Positions 52,996 to 63,013 of a stretch of 64,000 nt of DNA are shown one piece after another. The stretch spans positions 601,923 to 665,922 of the forward strand of contig VBAR01000003.1 in assembly GCA_005882315.1 (NCBI GenBank). The letters are read 5' to 3'. This stretch comes from Bacteroidota bacterium (GTDB lineage Bacteria > Bacteroidota > Bacteroidia > Chitinophagales > Chitinophagaceae). The notes beneath the pieces are model-generated. The model worked only from the letters and a program-made list of their open reading frames with translations, searched no databases and was not told the DNA's origin. The first letter of the stretch is position 1. Each line of letters begins with the position of its first letter. The translations under genes were made by a program, and so were the position numbers.

Positions 52996-55900
52996 ATGTT
53001 AGGCTTTATCTCAAAATTCTTTGGTGGCAGCAAATCGGAAAAGGATGTAAAGAAAATCGAGCCCCTTGTAATAAAGATCAACCAGCATTTTGCAGCTTAT
53101 CAATCCATATCCAACGATGAACTCCGGGGCAAGACCCAGGAATTCCGTCAGCGCATCAAAACTCATTTAACAGGAATAGAAACCGAAATAGCTGAAGCCA
53201 ATCGTAAAGCTGAAGAACTTCCTTTTAATGACCTGATGGGTAAAGACGCTATTTACCAGCAGGTGGATAAACTGAAAAAAGAAAGAGATAAACAGATTGA
53301 AGAAATACTCCAGGAAATTTTACCCGAAGCATTTGCTGCAGTAAAAGAAACGGCCAAACGTTTTACAAATAATACAGATATTATTTCCACTGCAACACAA
53401 CTGGATCGTGACCTCAGTGTCAAAAAAGATTATATAAAGATCGATGGTGATAAATGCATTTTTAAAAATACATGGACAGCCGCAGGAGGTATTGTTACCT
53501 GGAACATGGTGCATTATGATGTACAGTTGATCGGTGGTGCAGTTCTTCATTCAGGAAAAATTTCAGAGATGGCGACCGGTGAGGGTAAAACATTAGTATC
53601 TACTCTCCCATCCTATTTGAATGCTCTTGCAGGTGAAGGTGTACATATTGTAACTGTCAATGATTACTTGGCCCGTCGTGACCAGGAATGGAACGGCCCC
53701 ATCTTCGAATGGTTGGGTATTACTGTTGATTGCATCGATAAACATCAGCCCAACAGTGAAGAAAGAAGAAAAGCTTATCTCGCAGATATCACTTACGGTA
53801 CTAATAACGAATTTGGTTTTGACTATCTCCGTGACAACATGGTACACTCTGCAGAAGAAATGGTGCAACGCAAACATCATTTCGCTATGGTGGATGAGGT
53901 AGATAGTGTATTGATCGATGATGCAAGAACTCCATTGATCATTTCCGGTCCTGTTGCTAAAGGCGACGACCAGCAATATCATATTCACAAACCAAGAGTG
54001 CTGCAACTTTACCAGGAGCAGGAAAGAATTGTCCGCAATTGCCTGAACGAAGCAAAAAAACGTTTTGCAGAAGGTGATGATGATGCAAAAGGTGGTGGCA
54101 TGTATCTCTTCCGTGCATTCCGTGGTTTACCCAAATATGGCCCTGTGATCAAATACCTGAGTGAACCTGGTGTAAAAGTAAAAATGCAGAAAGCAGAAAA
54201 TTATTACTTGCAGGATCAGCAGCGTCATATGCCTATCATCGATGAAGAATTGCTTTTTCATATCGATGAAAAAAACAATTCAGTTGATATGACAGATAAG
54301 GGTTTGAACATGATCACCCGTACAGGTGAAGACCCTGATTTTTTTGTATTGCCGGATATCGGCGTAAAACTGGCTGATATAGAAAAAAGCAGTTTAGGTG
54401 CCGATGAAAAATTGCAGCAGAAAGAAGTATTGCTGAATGATTATTCTCAAAAAGCAGATCGCATTCACAGTGTTCAGCAATTGTTGAAGGCTTATACATT
54501 ATTTGATAAAGATGTGGAGTACGTAGTAATGGATGGAGCCATTAAAATTGTAGATGAACAAACAGGTCGTATTCTTGATGGAAGAAGATATAGTGATGGT
54601 TTGCACCAGGCGATTGAAGCGAAAGAAAATGTAAAGATCGAAGCGGCTACACAAACTTATGCTACTGTTACATTGCAAAACTATTTCCGTATGTACCATA
54701 AGTTGGCGGGTATGACCGGTACAGCGGAAACAGAGGCAAAAGAGTTGTGGGATATTTATAAACTGGATGTGGTTACAATTCCTACCAATATTCCGATGAT
54801 AAGAAAAGATCAACAGGACCTTGTTTATAAAACCAAACGTGAAAAATATAAATCGGTTATTGATGAAATAGAAGCATTGCGCAATGCAGGTCGTCCCTGT
54901 CTTGTGGGTACTACTTCTGTTGAGGTGAGTGAGTTGTTAGGTAAAATGCTATCGGTTAAAAAAATTCCGCATAATGTACTGAATGCAAAACAACATGCAA
55001 GGGAAGCACAGATAGTTGCTGAAGCAGGTTTACCCGGCGCAGTTACGATTGCAACAAACATGGCCGGTCGTGGTACGGATATTAAACTCGGTGCCGGTGT
55101 AAAAGAAGCAGGCGGATTAGCTATCATTGGTACTGAACGCCATGAATCAAGAAGAGTTGACCGCCAGTTGCGTGGCCGTGCAGGTCGCCAGGGTGATCCG
55201 GGTTCATCGCAGTTCTATGTTTCATTAGAAGATGATTTGATGCGGATGTTTGGCAGTGAACGTATAGCCAGTTTGATGGATAAGATGGGTTATAAAGAAG
55301 GTGAAGTGATACAGCATAGCATGATCAGCAATAGTATTCAAAGAGCACAACGCAAAGTGGAAGAAAATAATTTTGGTATACGTAAAAGGTTGCTGGAATA
55401 TGATGACGTAATGAATGCACAGCGGAATGGTGTGTATGGAAAACGCCAGCATGCTTTGTTTGGTGAACGCCTTGCGCTGGATATTGACACCGCTTACTCT
55501 GTTGTTGCAGAAAATTTAGTTGCAGGTTACAAAGAGATGGAAGATTATGAAGGATTTAAAATGGCCTGTATTGTAAACTTTGGTCTTGATATAACAATTG
55601 ATAAAGAAGAATTTTCAAGAACTGATATCAACTCACTGAGCGACCGCTTGTACAATGAAGCAACAGAAAATTATGAATCACGTAAAACTGCATTAAGCAA
55701 ACAAGCTTTACCTGTATTTAAAAATATCCGGCTGCAGCAAGGTAATCATATTGAGAATGTTTATGTGCCGTTTACAGATGGCAAGAAAGGCCTGAATGTT
55801 TTGGTCAATATGGAAAAAACATTAAAGAGTGAAGGTTCTGAGGTTTGTTCTTCTTTAGAAAAAACAATTTCGCTGCAGGTAATTGATGATGCATGGAAAG

Positions 55901-56292
55901 AACACCTGCGTGCAATGGATGATCTGAAGCAAAGTGTACAGACCGCTTATCTTGAACAAAAAGACCCATTGGTTATTTACAAGATGGAAGCCTATAACCT
56001 GTTTAGAAATATGACAGGGGATGTAAATAAAGATATTGTTTCTTTCCTTGCTCATGCATCCCTGCCTATACAACAGGAAAGTACAAACCTGAAAGAAGGC
56101 CGCCAGGAAAAAACAGATTACAGTAAGATGCGTGCAAATAAAGAAGAAGTGGATGCTGCAGGTGAAGATTATGCAGCAAATGAAAAAGATAAATTAGTGC
56201 CGGTAACAGTTGGCCCTAAGATCGGACGCAATGATCCTTGCCCTTGTGGTAGTGGCAAGAAGTATAAGCACTGTCATGGTAAAGACGCTTAA
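52996..56292 (+). CDS. secA: Preprotein translocase ATPase SecA
   Basis: 1098 residues, the larger Bacteroidota form (E. coli 901). Motor that pushes preproteins through SecYEG. Visible: Walker A in [34 protein letters not shown], the DEAD-like [28 protein letters not shown] and [15 protein letters not shown]. The C-terminus carries the SEC-C zinc motif [13 protein letters not shown] that binds SecB or ribosomes. Extra length comes from insertions, one around residues 330-430. Followed by its own terminator. Confidence 0.97.
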   Translation: MLGFISKFFGGSKSEKDVKKIEPLVIKINQHFAAYQSISNDELRGKTQEFRQRIKTHLTGIETEIAEANRKAEELPFNDLMGKDAIYQQVDKLKKERDKQIEEILQEILPEAFAAVKETAKRFTNNTDIISTATQLDRDLSVKKDYIKIDGDKCIFKNTWTAAGGIVTWNMVHYDVQLIGGAVLHSGKISEMATGEGKTLVSTLPSYLNALAGEGVHIVTVNDYLARRDQEWNGPIFEWLGITVDCIDKHQPNSEERRKAYLADITYGTNNEFGFDYLRDNMVHSAEEMVQRKHHFAMVDEVDSVLIDDARTPLIISGPVAKGDDQQYHIHKPRVLQLYQEQERIVRNCLNEAKKRFAEGDDDAKGGGMYLFRAFRGLPKYGPVIKYLSEPGVKVKMQKAENYYLQDQQRHMPIIDEELLFHIDEKNNSVDMTDKGLNMITRTGEDPDFFVLPDIGVKLADIEKSSLGADEKLQQKEVLLNDYSQKADRIHSVQQLLKAYTLFDKDVEYVVMDGAIKIVDEQTGRILDGRRYSDGLHQAIEAKENVKIEAATQTYATVTLQNYFRMYHKLAGMTGTAETEAKELWDIYKLDVVTIPTNIPMIRKDQQDLVYKTKREKYKSVIDEIEALRNAGRPCLVGTTSVEVSELLGKMLSVKKIPHNVLNAKQHAREAQIVAEAGLPGAVTIATNMAGRGTDIKLGAGVKEAGGLAIIGTERHESRRVDRQLRGRAGRQGDPGSSQFYVSLEDDLMRMFGSERIASLMDKMGYKEGEVIQHSMISNSIQRAQRKVEENNFGIRKRLLEYDDVMNAQRNGVYGKRQHALFGERLALDIDTAYSVVAENLVAGYKEMEDYEGFKMACIVNFGLDITIDKEEFSRTDINSLSDRLYNEATENYESRKTALSKQALPVFKNIRLQQGNHIENVYVPFTDGKKGLNVLVNMEKTLKSEGSEVCSSLEKTISLQVIDDAWKEHLRAMDDLKQSVQTAYLEQKDPLVIYKMEAYNLFRNMTGDVNKDIVSFLAHASLPIQQESTNLKEGRQEKTDYSKMRANKEEVDAAGEDYAANEKDKLVPVTVGPKIGRNDPCPCGSGKKYKHCHGKDA

Positions 56293-56319
56293 GCAGATAA
56301 CAATTTATAGATAATAGTT

Positions 56320-56354
56320 AAAGCATTCACGAAAATTGTGAATGCTTTTTTTTG
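56320..56354 (+). terminator. Intrinsic terminator of secA
   Basis: AAAGCATTCAC / GTGAATGCTTT, 7-base loop, then a run of T. It starts 28 bases past the stop. Confidence 0.88.
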
Positions 56355-56399
56355 TTTTGCTAACCTTGTTTGTACTGTTCGTGCATGACTGATATTTCT

Positions 56400-56407
56400 T
56401 AAATTTG
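56400..56407 (+). promoter_or_regulatory. Putative -7 box of the YitT-family gene
   Basis: TAAATTTG matches TAnnTTTG exactly, 26 bases before the ATG. No good -33 box is seen at 19-21 bases. Confidence 0.35.
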
Positions 56408-56433
56408 AAATACTTCAAATCAGATTTACCATC

Positions 56434-57420
56434 ATGCCGAATATGAACACTCCCTGGAAGCGTTTTGTGACAAAGCAGGTTCTCCGGTATAAAAAAGCTA
56501 CGCCGGAAGAAGGCCGTGAGTTCAGTAAATATGAGCTTGCAAAAGCCTACCGTGAATTAAAACTCACTGTTGTTTCTACTATCAAAGACTTTTTTTTCAT
56601 TTTACTAGGCATCATCTCAGCGGCATTTGGCCTGGAAGGTTTTTTGATTCCCTCTGATTTTATTGATGGTGGAGCCACAGGTATAGCATTACTCGTGAAT
56701 GAGCTTACTCTGGTTAACTTTTCTTTATTACTCATACTTATCAATATTCCATTTCTGTTACTGGGTTTGAATATTATCGGAAAAGGATTTGCTATCAAAG
56801 CGGCTTTATCCATTGGCGGGTTGGCGCTGGCTGTTACGTTTATCCATTTTAAGCCTGTTACTGATGATAAATTACTGGTAGCCGTGTTTGGCGGTTTCTT
56901 TCTTGGTGCAGGTATCGGTTTATCTATTCGTGGCGGGTCTGTTATTGACGGTACTGAGATCGTTGCACTTTTTCTAAGTAAGAAGTTAGGGACTACTGTA
57001 GGCGATATTATAACGCTTATCAATATCATCATATTTACTGCAGCCGTATGGCTCATCTCTGTAAATGTAGCATTGTATGCCATGATCACTTATTTGGCCG
57101 CATCCAAAACAGTTGACTTTGTATTGGAAGGTATAGAAGAATACACAGGTGTTACCATCATTTCATCCCACCAGGAAGAAATAAAAGAAATGGTTATAAA
57201 TGTTATTGGCCGTGGCGTTACGGTTTATTCCGGCAAAGGTGGTTATGGCAAGGAGGGGCACACTGAAGAAAAAAATATTATTTATACCGTTATCACCCGG
57301 CTTGAAATAAGTAAGCTGAATAAGGAGATACAGAAAATTGATCCGAACGCATTTGTAATAATGACGGCGATCAAAGATATCAAAGGCGGTATGATTAAGA
57401 AAAGAAGGCTTAAGCATTAA
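56434..57420 (+). CDS. YitT-family membrane protein (DUF161 + DUF2179)
   Basis: 328 residues. Five to six hydrophobic segments (residues about 55-240) include the signature FGLEGFLIPSDFIDGGATGIALL and SIRGGSVIDGTEIVAL. The C-terminal cytoplasmic DUF2179 domain (residues about 245-328) contains GRGVTVYSGKGGYGKE and KNIIYTVITRLEISKL. The family is thought to be a membrane transporter or exporter; substrate unknown. Transcribed alone after secA's terminator. Confidence 0.9.
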   Translation: MPNMNTPWKRFVTKQVLRYKKATPEEGREFSKYELAKAYRELKLTVVSTIKDFFFILLGIISAAFGLEGFLIPSDFIDGGATGIALLVNELTLVNFSLLLILINIPFLLLGLNIIGKGFAIKAALSIGGLALAVTFIHFKPVTDDKLLVAVFGGFFLGAGIGLSIRGGSVIDGTEIVALFLSKKLGTTVGDIITLINIIIFTAAVWLISVNVALYAMITYLAASKTVDFVLEGIEEYTGVTIISSHQEEIKEMVINVIGRGVTVYSGKGGYGKEGHTEEKNIIYTVITRLEISKLNKEIQKIDPNAFVIMTAIKDIKGGMIKKRRLKH

Positions 57421-57487
57421 ACCAGATGCTTTTCTGAGAGTTACAGTTTCTTTATATCTTTAGTTCCACCAAATTCACAGCTGCTTC

Positions 57488-58330
57488 ATGTATCAGAAAA
57501 TAAAGAAAGACGCATACATTCTTCTTCATCCCGAATTAGGAGATTCAAAATGGGATAAATTCCTGAATGCATTTATCCTTACATTAATTGTACTGAATGT
57601 TATGGCGGTCATATTGGAGACAGTACACCCCTTATACGAGAAATATAAAACAGCTTTTGACATATTTGACCTGGTATCCGTTATCATTTTTACGATCGAG
57701 TATATACTACGGGTATGGAGTTGTAATGTTGATAAAAAATATTCTGGCTCTGTAAAAGGAAGACTGAAATACATGTTAACGGGCGGGGCAATAATAGACC
57801 TCCTCGCCTTCTTCCCCTGGTACCTGCATCGTATTCTAGGTTTTGACTTAAGAATACTTCGTATTCTGCGGCTACTTCGTTTCCTGCGATTATTCAGGCT
57901 TACCGCATATACCAGATCAGCACAGATGATATTTAATGTTTTTAATAGCCGTATCAGGGAACTGTTACTAAGTTTGTTACTGGCCATTTTTCTCATTATC
58001 ATCTCATCATGTATTGTTTTTTTTGCTGAACACAATGTAGAAGGAACCCAGTTTACAAGTATACCAGCCACCCTATGGTGGGCTGTTGTTACACTTACCA
58101 CAACAGGCTATGGTGATATGTATCCCGTTACTGCAGTAGGCAGAACATTAACCGGGATAATAATGCTTACCGGCGTTGCTTTCTTTGCATTGCCCGCCGG
58201 TATTATCACTGCGGGTTTTTTAGATGAAATGCGGATCATCAGAAAAGGGAAAACTTATAAATGTCCGCATTGTGGTGGTGATATTACCAATCATGTACAC
58301 AAACATCATCTTGACGATGGAAACAGTTGA
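57488..58330 (+). CDS. Voltage-gated potassium channel with C-terminal zinc-ribbon motif
   Basis: 280 residues, six membrane segments. S4 carries arginines at every third position (R122, 125, 128, 131, 134, 137) in ILRILRLLRFLRLFRL. The pore has the filter TTTGYGD at residues 204-210 before MYP. S6 is followed by a short cytoplasmic tail with CPHCGGDI and HVHKHH, a small cysteine/histidine metal-binding motif. No RCK domain. It passes K+ and responds to membrane potential; the tail may sense metal or help assembly (inference). Confidence 0.92.
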   Translation: MYQKIKKDAYILLHPELGDSKWDKFLNAFILTLIVLNVMAVILETVHPLYEKYKTAFDIFDLVSVIIFTIEYILRVWSCNVDKKYSGSVKGRLKYMLTGGAIIDLLAFFPWYLHRILGFDLRILRILRLLRFLRLFRLTAYTRSAQMIFNVFNSRIRELLLSLLLAIFLIIISSCIVFFAEHNVEGTQFTSIPATLWWAVVTLTTTGYGDMYPVTAVGRTLTGIIMLTGVAFFALPAGIITAGFLDEMRIIRKGKTYKCPHCGGDITNHVHKHHLDDGNS

Positions 58331-58331
58331 T

Positions 58332-58751
58332 CTATTTTGAAAGAAAATATTCCAGCGCAAGCTCATATCCTTTTAATCCCAAACCAAAAATACTGCCGGC
58401 AGCTTTACCACTTACATGAGATAATTTTCTGAAATCTTCCCGTGCATGCACATTAGAGATATGCACTTCAACAACCGGTGTTTTAATGGCAGCAATAGCA
58501 TCGCCAATAGCTACAGAAGTATGCGTATAACCTCCGGGATTAATGATGATCCCATCATAACTAAAGCCCACCCGGTGTAATTCATTGATCAGATCACCTT
58601 CCACATTACTTTGATAATAATGAATGTCAGCAGAAGGGTATTTTGCTATTAATGTCTTCAGATAATCATCGAAAGACTGGTTACCATAAATATCCGTTTC
58701 CCGTTTACCAAGCAGGTTGAGGTTAGGGCCATTGATAATTGCTATCTTCAT
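58332..58751 (-). CDS. aroQ: 3-dehydroquinate dehydratase, type II
   Basis: 139 residues. Dehydrates 3-dehydroquinate to 3-dehydroshikimate, third step of the shikimate pathway. The N-terminal INGPNLNLLGKRETDIYG and NPGGYTHTSVAI are the type II signatures, with the catalytic Tyr and Arg in YG and KRE regions and VEVHISNVHARE later. Convergent with the potassium channel gene, separated by a single base. Confidence 0.95.
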   Translation of the reverse strand: MKIAIINGPNLNLLGKRETDIYGNQSFDDYLKTLIAKYPSADIHYYQSNVEGDLINELHRVGFSYDGIIINPGGYTHTSVAIGDAIAAIKTPVVEVHISNVHAREDFRKLSHVSGKAAGSIFGLGLKGYELALEYFLSK

Positions 58752-58789
58752 CCCCCGAAAATAATCTAATTATTTAAAACCCATCCACC

Positions 58790-59218
58790 ATGAGTTTTTT
58801 AGAAGCACTTTACGGAAGCCAATATTATGAAATACAAAAACAAGGTAAAGATGGAAATAAAGGCAGGACGAGTGCTAACTTTTTCCTGGCTGCATTGATC
58901 ATTCTAATCTTCATTGCAGTGCTAATGATAGGCGTAAGCTTTGTTCCGGGGTTTAATGAAAGTCTTACAAAGTCTATAAGAAATGTATTCGGTTACAGCA
59001 GCGGCCGGTCTATTGGCAAATTGCTTGCACTCCCACTTTTCATCCTACTTTATTTTATACTAAGCTTATCAGTTGGAAGCAAAGAGAATTTTAAAATAAA
59101 GACAGAGGCCTTTATGCAATATCCGGATGAAGTGAAAAAGAAAGCGAATGCAAAACTCCTTATCCCTTTCTTTGTTTTATTGGCGATTGTTGGAGTGCTG
59201 GCCTTTTCCAAGCTTTAG
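58790..59218 (+). CDS. Membrane protein of unknown function
   Basis: 142 residues with three hydrophobic segments (about 31-52, 79-98, 123-141) and a soluble N-terminus (MSFLEALYGSQYYEIQKQGKDG). The NxG-S-rich loop between helices is polar. No domain recognised. Divergent from aroQ and convergent with carA with a 1-base gap. Confidence 0.75.
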   Translation: MSFLEALYGSQYYEIQKQGKDGNKGRTSANFFLAALIILIFIAVLMIGVSFVPGFNESLTKSIRNVFGYSSGRSIGKLLALPLFILLYFILSLSVGSKENFKIKTEAFMQYPDEVKKKANAKLLIPFFVLLAIVGVLAFSKL

Positions 59219-59219
59219 C

Positions 59220-60320
59220 CTATTGATTTTTTATTGTATCAATAAACTCATCAAACAAATAACGACTGTCCTGCGGACCCGGTGTACTTTCCGGGTGATA
59301 TTGAACCGAGAAAACCGGTTTGCCTTTCACTTTAATGCCTTCGATCGATTTATCATTCAGGTTCACATGCGTTACTTCAATATGCTTTGCGTTTTTTACA
59401 GACTCAGGATCTACACCAAAACCATGATTTTGGGTAGTGATCTCCGCCTTACCGGTCAGTAAATTTTTTACTGGGTGATTTAATCCGCGGTGACCATGAT
59501 GTAATTTGTAAGTGGAAACGCCGTTTGCCAAAGCAACCAGTTGATGTCCCAAACAAATTCCGAAAATTGGTTTGTTTTCCTTCATTACATCTTTTACCGT
59601 TTCAATTGCATAATCCATTGCTGCCGGATCGCCGGGGCCATTAGAAATAAAATAACCGCTGGGATTAAATTCTTTCAGCGAAGCGATATTTGATTTGGCA
59701 GGAAATACTTTTACAAAAGCCCCACGTTCAACCATACAATGAAGGATATGCTGCTTTACACCATAATCAAGCACTGCAATTCTCACAGGTGAATTCTTAT
59801 CACCCATCTCATACGACTCTTTGGTACTTACCTGTGAAGCCAGTTCAAGACCATTCATATCAGGTACTTTCTTCAGCTCTTCTTTCAGCTTTTCTGCATC
59901 CAGGATCTCAGATGAGATGATGCAGTTCATAGCTCCCTTGGTTCTGATATGCGCAACTAAAGCTCTTGTATCAACACCTTCGATGCAAACAATCTTATTT
60001 GCTTTCAGGTACTCATTCAGTGAACCCTTTGCTTGCTTTCTTGAATACACTTCTTCAAGATTGCGGCCGATCAGGGCACGGATCTTCACCGATGATGATT
60101 CCACATCCTCATCCTTCACTCCGTAATTGCCAACATGAACAGAGTTCATGATTAACACTTGTCCATAATAACTTGGGTCGGTAAATACTTCCTGGTAGCC
60201 GGTCATTCCGGTATTAAAGCATATTTCGCCACCGGCTGTGCCGATATAGCCAAATGCTTTGCCATGAACTAAAGTTCCGTCTTCGAGAAGGAGTATTGCG
60301 GGTTGTTTGGAGTCTGCCAT
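59220..60320 (-). CDS. carA: Carbamoyl phosphate synthase small (glutaminase) subunit
   Basis: 366 residues. Supplies ammonia from glutamine to CarB for carbamoyl phosphate (pyrimidine and arginine). N-terminal LLLEDGTLVHGKAFGYIG and TGMTGYQEVFTDPSY are conserved; the class I amidotransferase triad is Cys in GICLGHQLVAL and His-Glu in YHPESTPGP. carB is not adjacent. Follows rplQ after a terminator. Confidence 0.96.
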   Translation of the reverse strand: MADSKQPAILLLEDGTLVHGKAFGYIGTAGGEICFNTGMTGYQEVFTDPSYYGQVLIMNSVHVGNYGVKDEDVESSSVKIRALIGRNLEEVYSRKQAKGSLNEYLKANKIVCIEGVDTRALVAHIRTKGAMNCIISSEILDAEKLKEELKKVPDMNGLELASQVSTKESYEMGDKNSPVRIAVLDYGVKQHILHCMVERGAFVKVFPAKSNIASLKEFNPSGYFISNGPGDPAAMDYAIETVKDVMKENKPIFGICLGHQLVALANGVSTYKLHHGHRGLNHPVKNLLTGKAEITTQNHGFGVDPESVKNAKHIEVTHVNLNDKSIEGIKVKGKPVFSVQYHPESTPGPQDSRYLFDEFIDTIKNQ

Positions 60321-60391
60321 TAGTATTAAAAGTTTTGCAAAGAAAACGAATGAATTAAAATATTGCCTCAGAACTTTTTCACAAAATAAAA

Positions 60392-60421
60392 AAAGGCAGA
60401 ACCGCTAACGATCCTGCCTTT
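60392..60421 (-). terminator. Intrinsic terminator after rplQ
   Basis: AAAGGCAG / CTGCCTTT (8 bp) with a 14-base loop and, on the minus strand, a run of T past the stem. It lies 20 bases after the rplQ stop and ends the ribosomal operon. Confidence 0.72.
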
Positions 60422-60441
60422 GTATGAGTTGGTTTTTTCAA

Positions 60442-60921
60442 TTATTCTTCAGTCTTTGGAGTTTCAGTCGTTGCTTCTGCTGCTTCAGTTGTCTTTTTAG
60501 CACGGCCGCGGCGTGTTTTCTTAGTAGCTTCTTTAGCCTCGCCTTTGCCTTTACCATAAATTTCATTGAAGTCAACCAGCTCGATCATTGCTGTTTCAGC
60601 ATTATCACCAGGTCTTGCACCCAATTTGATAATACGGGTATAACCACCTGGGCGGCCAGCCACTTTTTCAGCAACTGTGCTGAACAGTTCAGTGATCGCA
60701 ACCTTATCATTAAGATAGCTGAATACCACACGACGCTGGTGTGTTGTGTTCTCTTTACTCTTAGTGATCAGTGGTTCTACATAAACACGCAATGCTTTTG
60801 CTTTAGCAACTGTTGTTGTGATCCTCTTGTGAGTGATCAAAGCAATTGCAAGATTGCTTAGCAAAGCATCTCTGTGTGCTTTCTTTCTGCTTAAATTCTT
60901 GATTTTGTCTCCGTGACGCAT
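60442..60921 (-). CDS. rplQ: 50S ribosomal protein L17
   Basis: 159 residues. The first ~115 are standard L17 ([64 protein letters not shown]). The last ~40 residues are an added lysine/alanine/threonine/glutamate-rich tail, as often seen in this phylum. Last gene of the alpha operon; terminator follows. Confidence 0.97.
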   Translation of the reverse strand: MRHGDKIKNLSRKKAHRDALLSNLAIALITHKRITTTVAKAKALRVYVEPLITKSKENTTHQRRVVFSYLNDKVAITELFSTVAEKVAGRPGGYTRIIKLGARPGDNAETAMIELVDFNEIYGKGKGEAKEATKKTRRGRAKKTTEAAEATTETPKTEE

Positions 60922-61028
60922 GACGTTTAAGTTTTAGAGCCTTGTACCGTGTCAGGATTTACAAGACTTGCTTTCATAATTTATATAATCAGAAAGCGGT
61001 TATTAAAAATAAAGACTATCCATCCTAA

Positions 61029-61047
61029 GTCTCCCCTTTAGGGGGAC
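61029..61047. repeat. Palindromic GTCTCCCC-TTTA-GGGGGAC element in the rpoA-rplQ spacer
   Basis: Imperfect dyad (GTCTCCCC/GGGGGAC) with loop TTTA, 10 bases past the rpoA stop. Related CCCC...TTTAGGGG text occurs at 62967-63005 between rpsK and rpsD. Confidence 0.55.
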
Positions 61048-61057
61048 AGGGGGTGTC

Positions 61058-62059
61058 TTAAAAATCTTCTTTATCCAATCCTAATTTTCCGAGATCCATT
61101 CCAAAGCTCAAACCTCTTTCAGTCAGCACCTGCTCAATTTCAGCAAGTGATTTCTGACCGAAATTGCGGAACTTCATCAGGTCTTCCTGTTCGTACTGTA
61201 CCAGTTCGCTCAGTGAATTGATCTTAGCAGCTTTCAGACAGTTGAAGGCACGTACAGAAAGATCGAGATCTTCCAAAGGTGTCTTCAGTATCTTACGCAG
61301 TTGCAGTGTTTGCTCATCTACCAGGTCTTCTTTCTTCTCTTCTTTATTATCGAAAGTGATGTTCTCATCTGTAATGATCATCAGGTGCTGGATGAGGATA
61401 CGTGAAGCCTGCTTCACTGCTTCTTCAGGATGAATAGTACCATCTGTAGAAACTTCCATGATGAGTTTTTCGAAGTCCGTACGCTGCTCCACACGGGTGT
61501 TTTCAATTGTATACTTTACATTTTTAATAGGAGTATAAATTGAATCGATAGGAATATAACCGAGCGGTGCTTCTTTTGGTTTGTTTTCTTCAGCAGGAAC
61601 ATAACCACGGCCTTTACCGATAGTCAGTTCTATATCCATTTTAGCAGATGAATCGAGTGTACAGATCAGCAACTCAGGATTCATGATCTGGAAGCTTTGT
61701 GTTCCTTCAGCGATCATACCTGCTGTAAACTCAGTCCTGTTACGGATAGAAAGCATGATCCTTTCATTGCTTACTTCATGGTCAACTGCTTTTCTGAAAC
61801 GAACCTGCTTCAGGTTCAGGAAAATTTCCACTACATCTTCACTCACACCTTTCATGGTTGCAAATTCATGATCAACACCATCCACCTTCACTCCAACAAT
61901 TGCATAACCTTCCAATGAACTTAATAACACACGGCGAAGGGCATTACCAATTGTAACACCAAAACCGGGTTCCAAAGGACGAAACTCAAACTGAGCTTCA
62001 AAATCGTTTGCCTTTTGTAAGATAATTTTATCGGGCTTCTGGAAATTTAATATTGCCAT
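61058..62059 (-). CDS. rpoA: RNA polymerase alpha subunit
   Basis: 333 residues. Assembles RNA polymerase and contacts promoter DNA. N-terminal dimerisation domain with FRPLEPGFGVTIGNALRRVLLSSLEGYAI; C-terminal alphaCTD with the DNA-binding RAFNCLKAAKINSLSELV and NFGQKSLAEIEQVL. Lies between rpsD and rplQ with unusually long spacers (117 and 136 bases). Confidence 0.97.
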   Translation of the reverse strand: MAILNFQKPDKIILQKANDFEAQFEFRPLEPGFGVTIGNALRRVLLSSLEGYAIVGVKVDGVDHEFATMKGVSEDVVEIFLNLKQVRFRKAVDHEVSNERIMLSIRNRTEFTAGMIAEGTQSFQIMNPELLICTLDSSAKMDIELTIGKGRGYVPAEENKPKEAPLGYIPIDSIYTPIKNVKYTIENTRVEQRTDFEKLIMEVSTDGTIHPEEAVKQASRILIQHLMIITDENITFDNKEEKKEDLVDEQTLQLRKILKTPLEDLDLSVRAFNCLKAAKINSLSELVQYEQEDLMKFRNFGQKSLAEIEQVLTERGLSFGMDLGKLGLDKEDF

Positions 62060-62121
62060 ATTGAATGTTTAAAATTTAAAGTGTATTGTTTTTTACCAAT
62101 CCGCATAGTACCAGTGTCAAA

Positions 62122-62176
62122 AGTGAAAGGTGAAACGTGAAATTATTCTTTCACATTTGCCGTTTCTCGTCTCACG
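62122..62176. repeat. Inverted heptad repeat in the rpsD-rpoA spacer
   Basis: Three direct 7-mers AGTGAAA, GGTGAAA, CGTGAAA, a 6-base spacer TTATTC, then four reversed ones TTTCACA, TTTGCCG, TTTCTCG, TCTCACG. It could fold into a long imperfect hairpin. Confidence 0.8.
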
Positions 62177-62782
62177 TTACTTGCTGTACAATTCGACGAT
62201 CAACTGCTCTTTAATATTTTCCGGTACACTTTCCCTTTCAGGATAAGTGATGAAAGTTCCTTTCATATCAGCTTCACTCCAGTCCAACCAGCTAAACTTA
62301 GGATTCTTACCTTTTATTAAGCCTGTAACAGCAGCATTGCCTTTACTTTTTTCTTTCAGTGTGATCACATCACCTGCTGTCAACTGGAAAGAAGGAATGT
62401 TTACCACACCACCATTTACCTCGATATGCTTGTGGCTTACGAGCTGGCGTGCAGCAGGACGTGAAGGAGCAATACCGAGACGGTAGATGGTATTATCCAA
62501 TCTTGCTTCCAGGAGTTTGATCAGGTTTTCACCTGTTACACCTTTGCGGCGTGCTGCTTCTTCAAATGTTTTGCGGAATTGTTTTTCCAATACACCGTAA
62601 GTGTATTTTGCTTTTTGTTTTTCACGAAGCTGGAGTGCATACTCACCTAAGCTTTTACGCTTACGGTTTGCTCCGTGCTGACCTGGAGGGTTGCTGTTTT
62701 TACCCAACCATTTGCCATTGCCCAGTATGGGCTCACCAAAAATGCGAGAAATCTTGGTCTTTGGACCAGTGTAACGTGCCAT
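62177..62782 (-). CDS. rpsD: 30S ribosomal protein S4
   Basis: 201 residues, normal length. Binds 16S rRNA early in assembly and often autoregulates its operon. N-terminus MARYTGPKTKISRIFGEPIL; the S4 RNA-binding domain shows LEARLDNTIYRLGIAPSRPAARQLVSHKHIEVNG. The cysteines of zinc-binding S4 forms are absent (C-minus type). Between rpsK and rpoA. Confidence 0.97.
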   Translation of the reverse strand: MARYTGPKTKISRIFGEPILGNGKWLGKNSNPPGQHGANRKRKSLGEYALQLREKQKAKYTYGVLEKQFRKTFEEAARRKGVTGENLIKLLEARLDNTIYRLGIAPSRPAARQLVSHKHIEVNGGVVNIPSFQLTAGDVITLKEKSKGNAAVTGLIKGKNPKFSWLDWSEADMKGTFITYPERESVPENIKEQLIVELYSK

Positions 62783-62895
62783 AGTTTTTTATTCATTTCC
62801 GCTTTTTAAATACCGGTGAGCTGATCGTTGAAAGCGGTAAAAATTAATCAGCCACCCTTTTATTAAAATGAACTGCTTTGATCCTTTCAAAGCAA

Positions 62896-62988
62896 TTATG
62901 ACTTTCTATTTCTTCTTCTTCTGATAATAATGAAGGCAGAAATTACTGCTATCATTATTATAAATCCCCCTGAATAACCGTTACTCAT
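62896..62988 (-). CDS. Possible 30-residue membrane micro-protein in the rpsK-rpsD spacer
   Basis: ATG at 62988, TAA ending at 62896. The product is MSNGYSGG, a hydrophobic helix (FIIMIAVISAFIII) and a basic end (RRRRNRKS), a perfect positive-inside single-pass layout. It sits within the 231-base rpsK-rpsD spacer. Against it: the N-terminal codons overlap repeat-like CCCC/TTTAGGGG text and the ORF is very short. Confidence 0.35.
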   Translation of the reverse strand: MSNGYSGGFIIMIAVISAFIIIRRRRNRKS

Positions 62989-63013
62989 TATAAATCCGGT
63001 TTAGGGGAAAATT

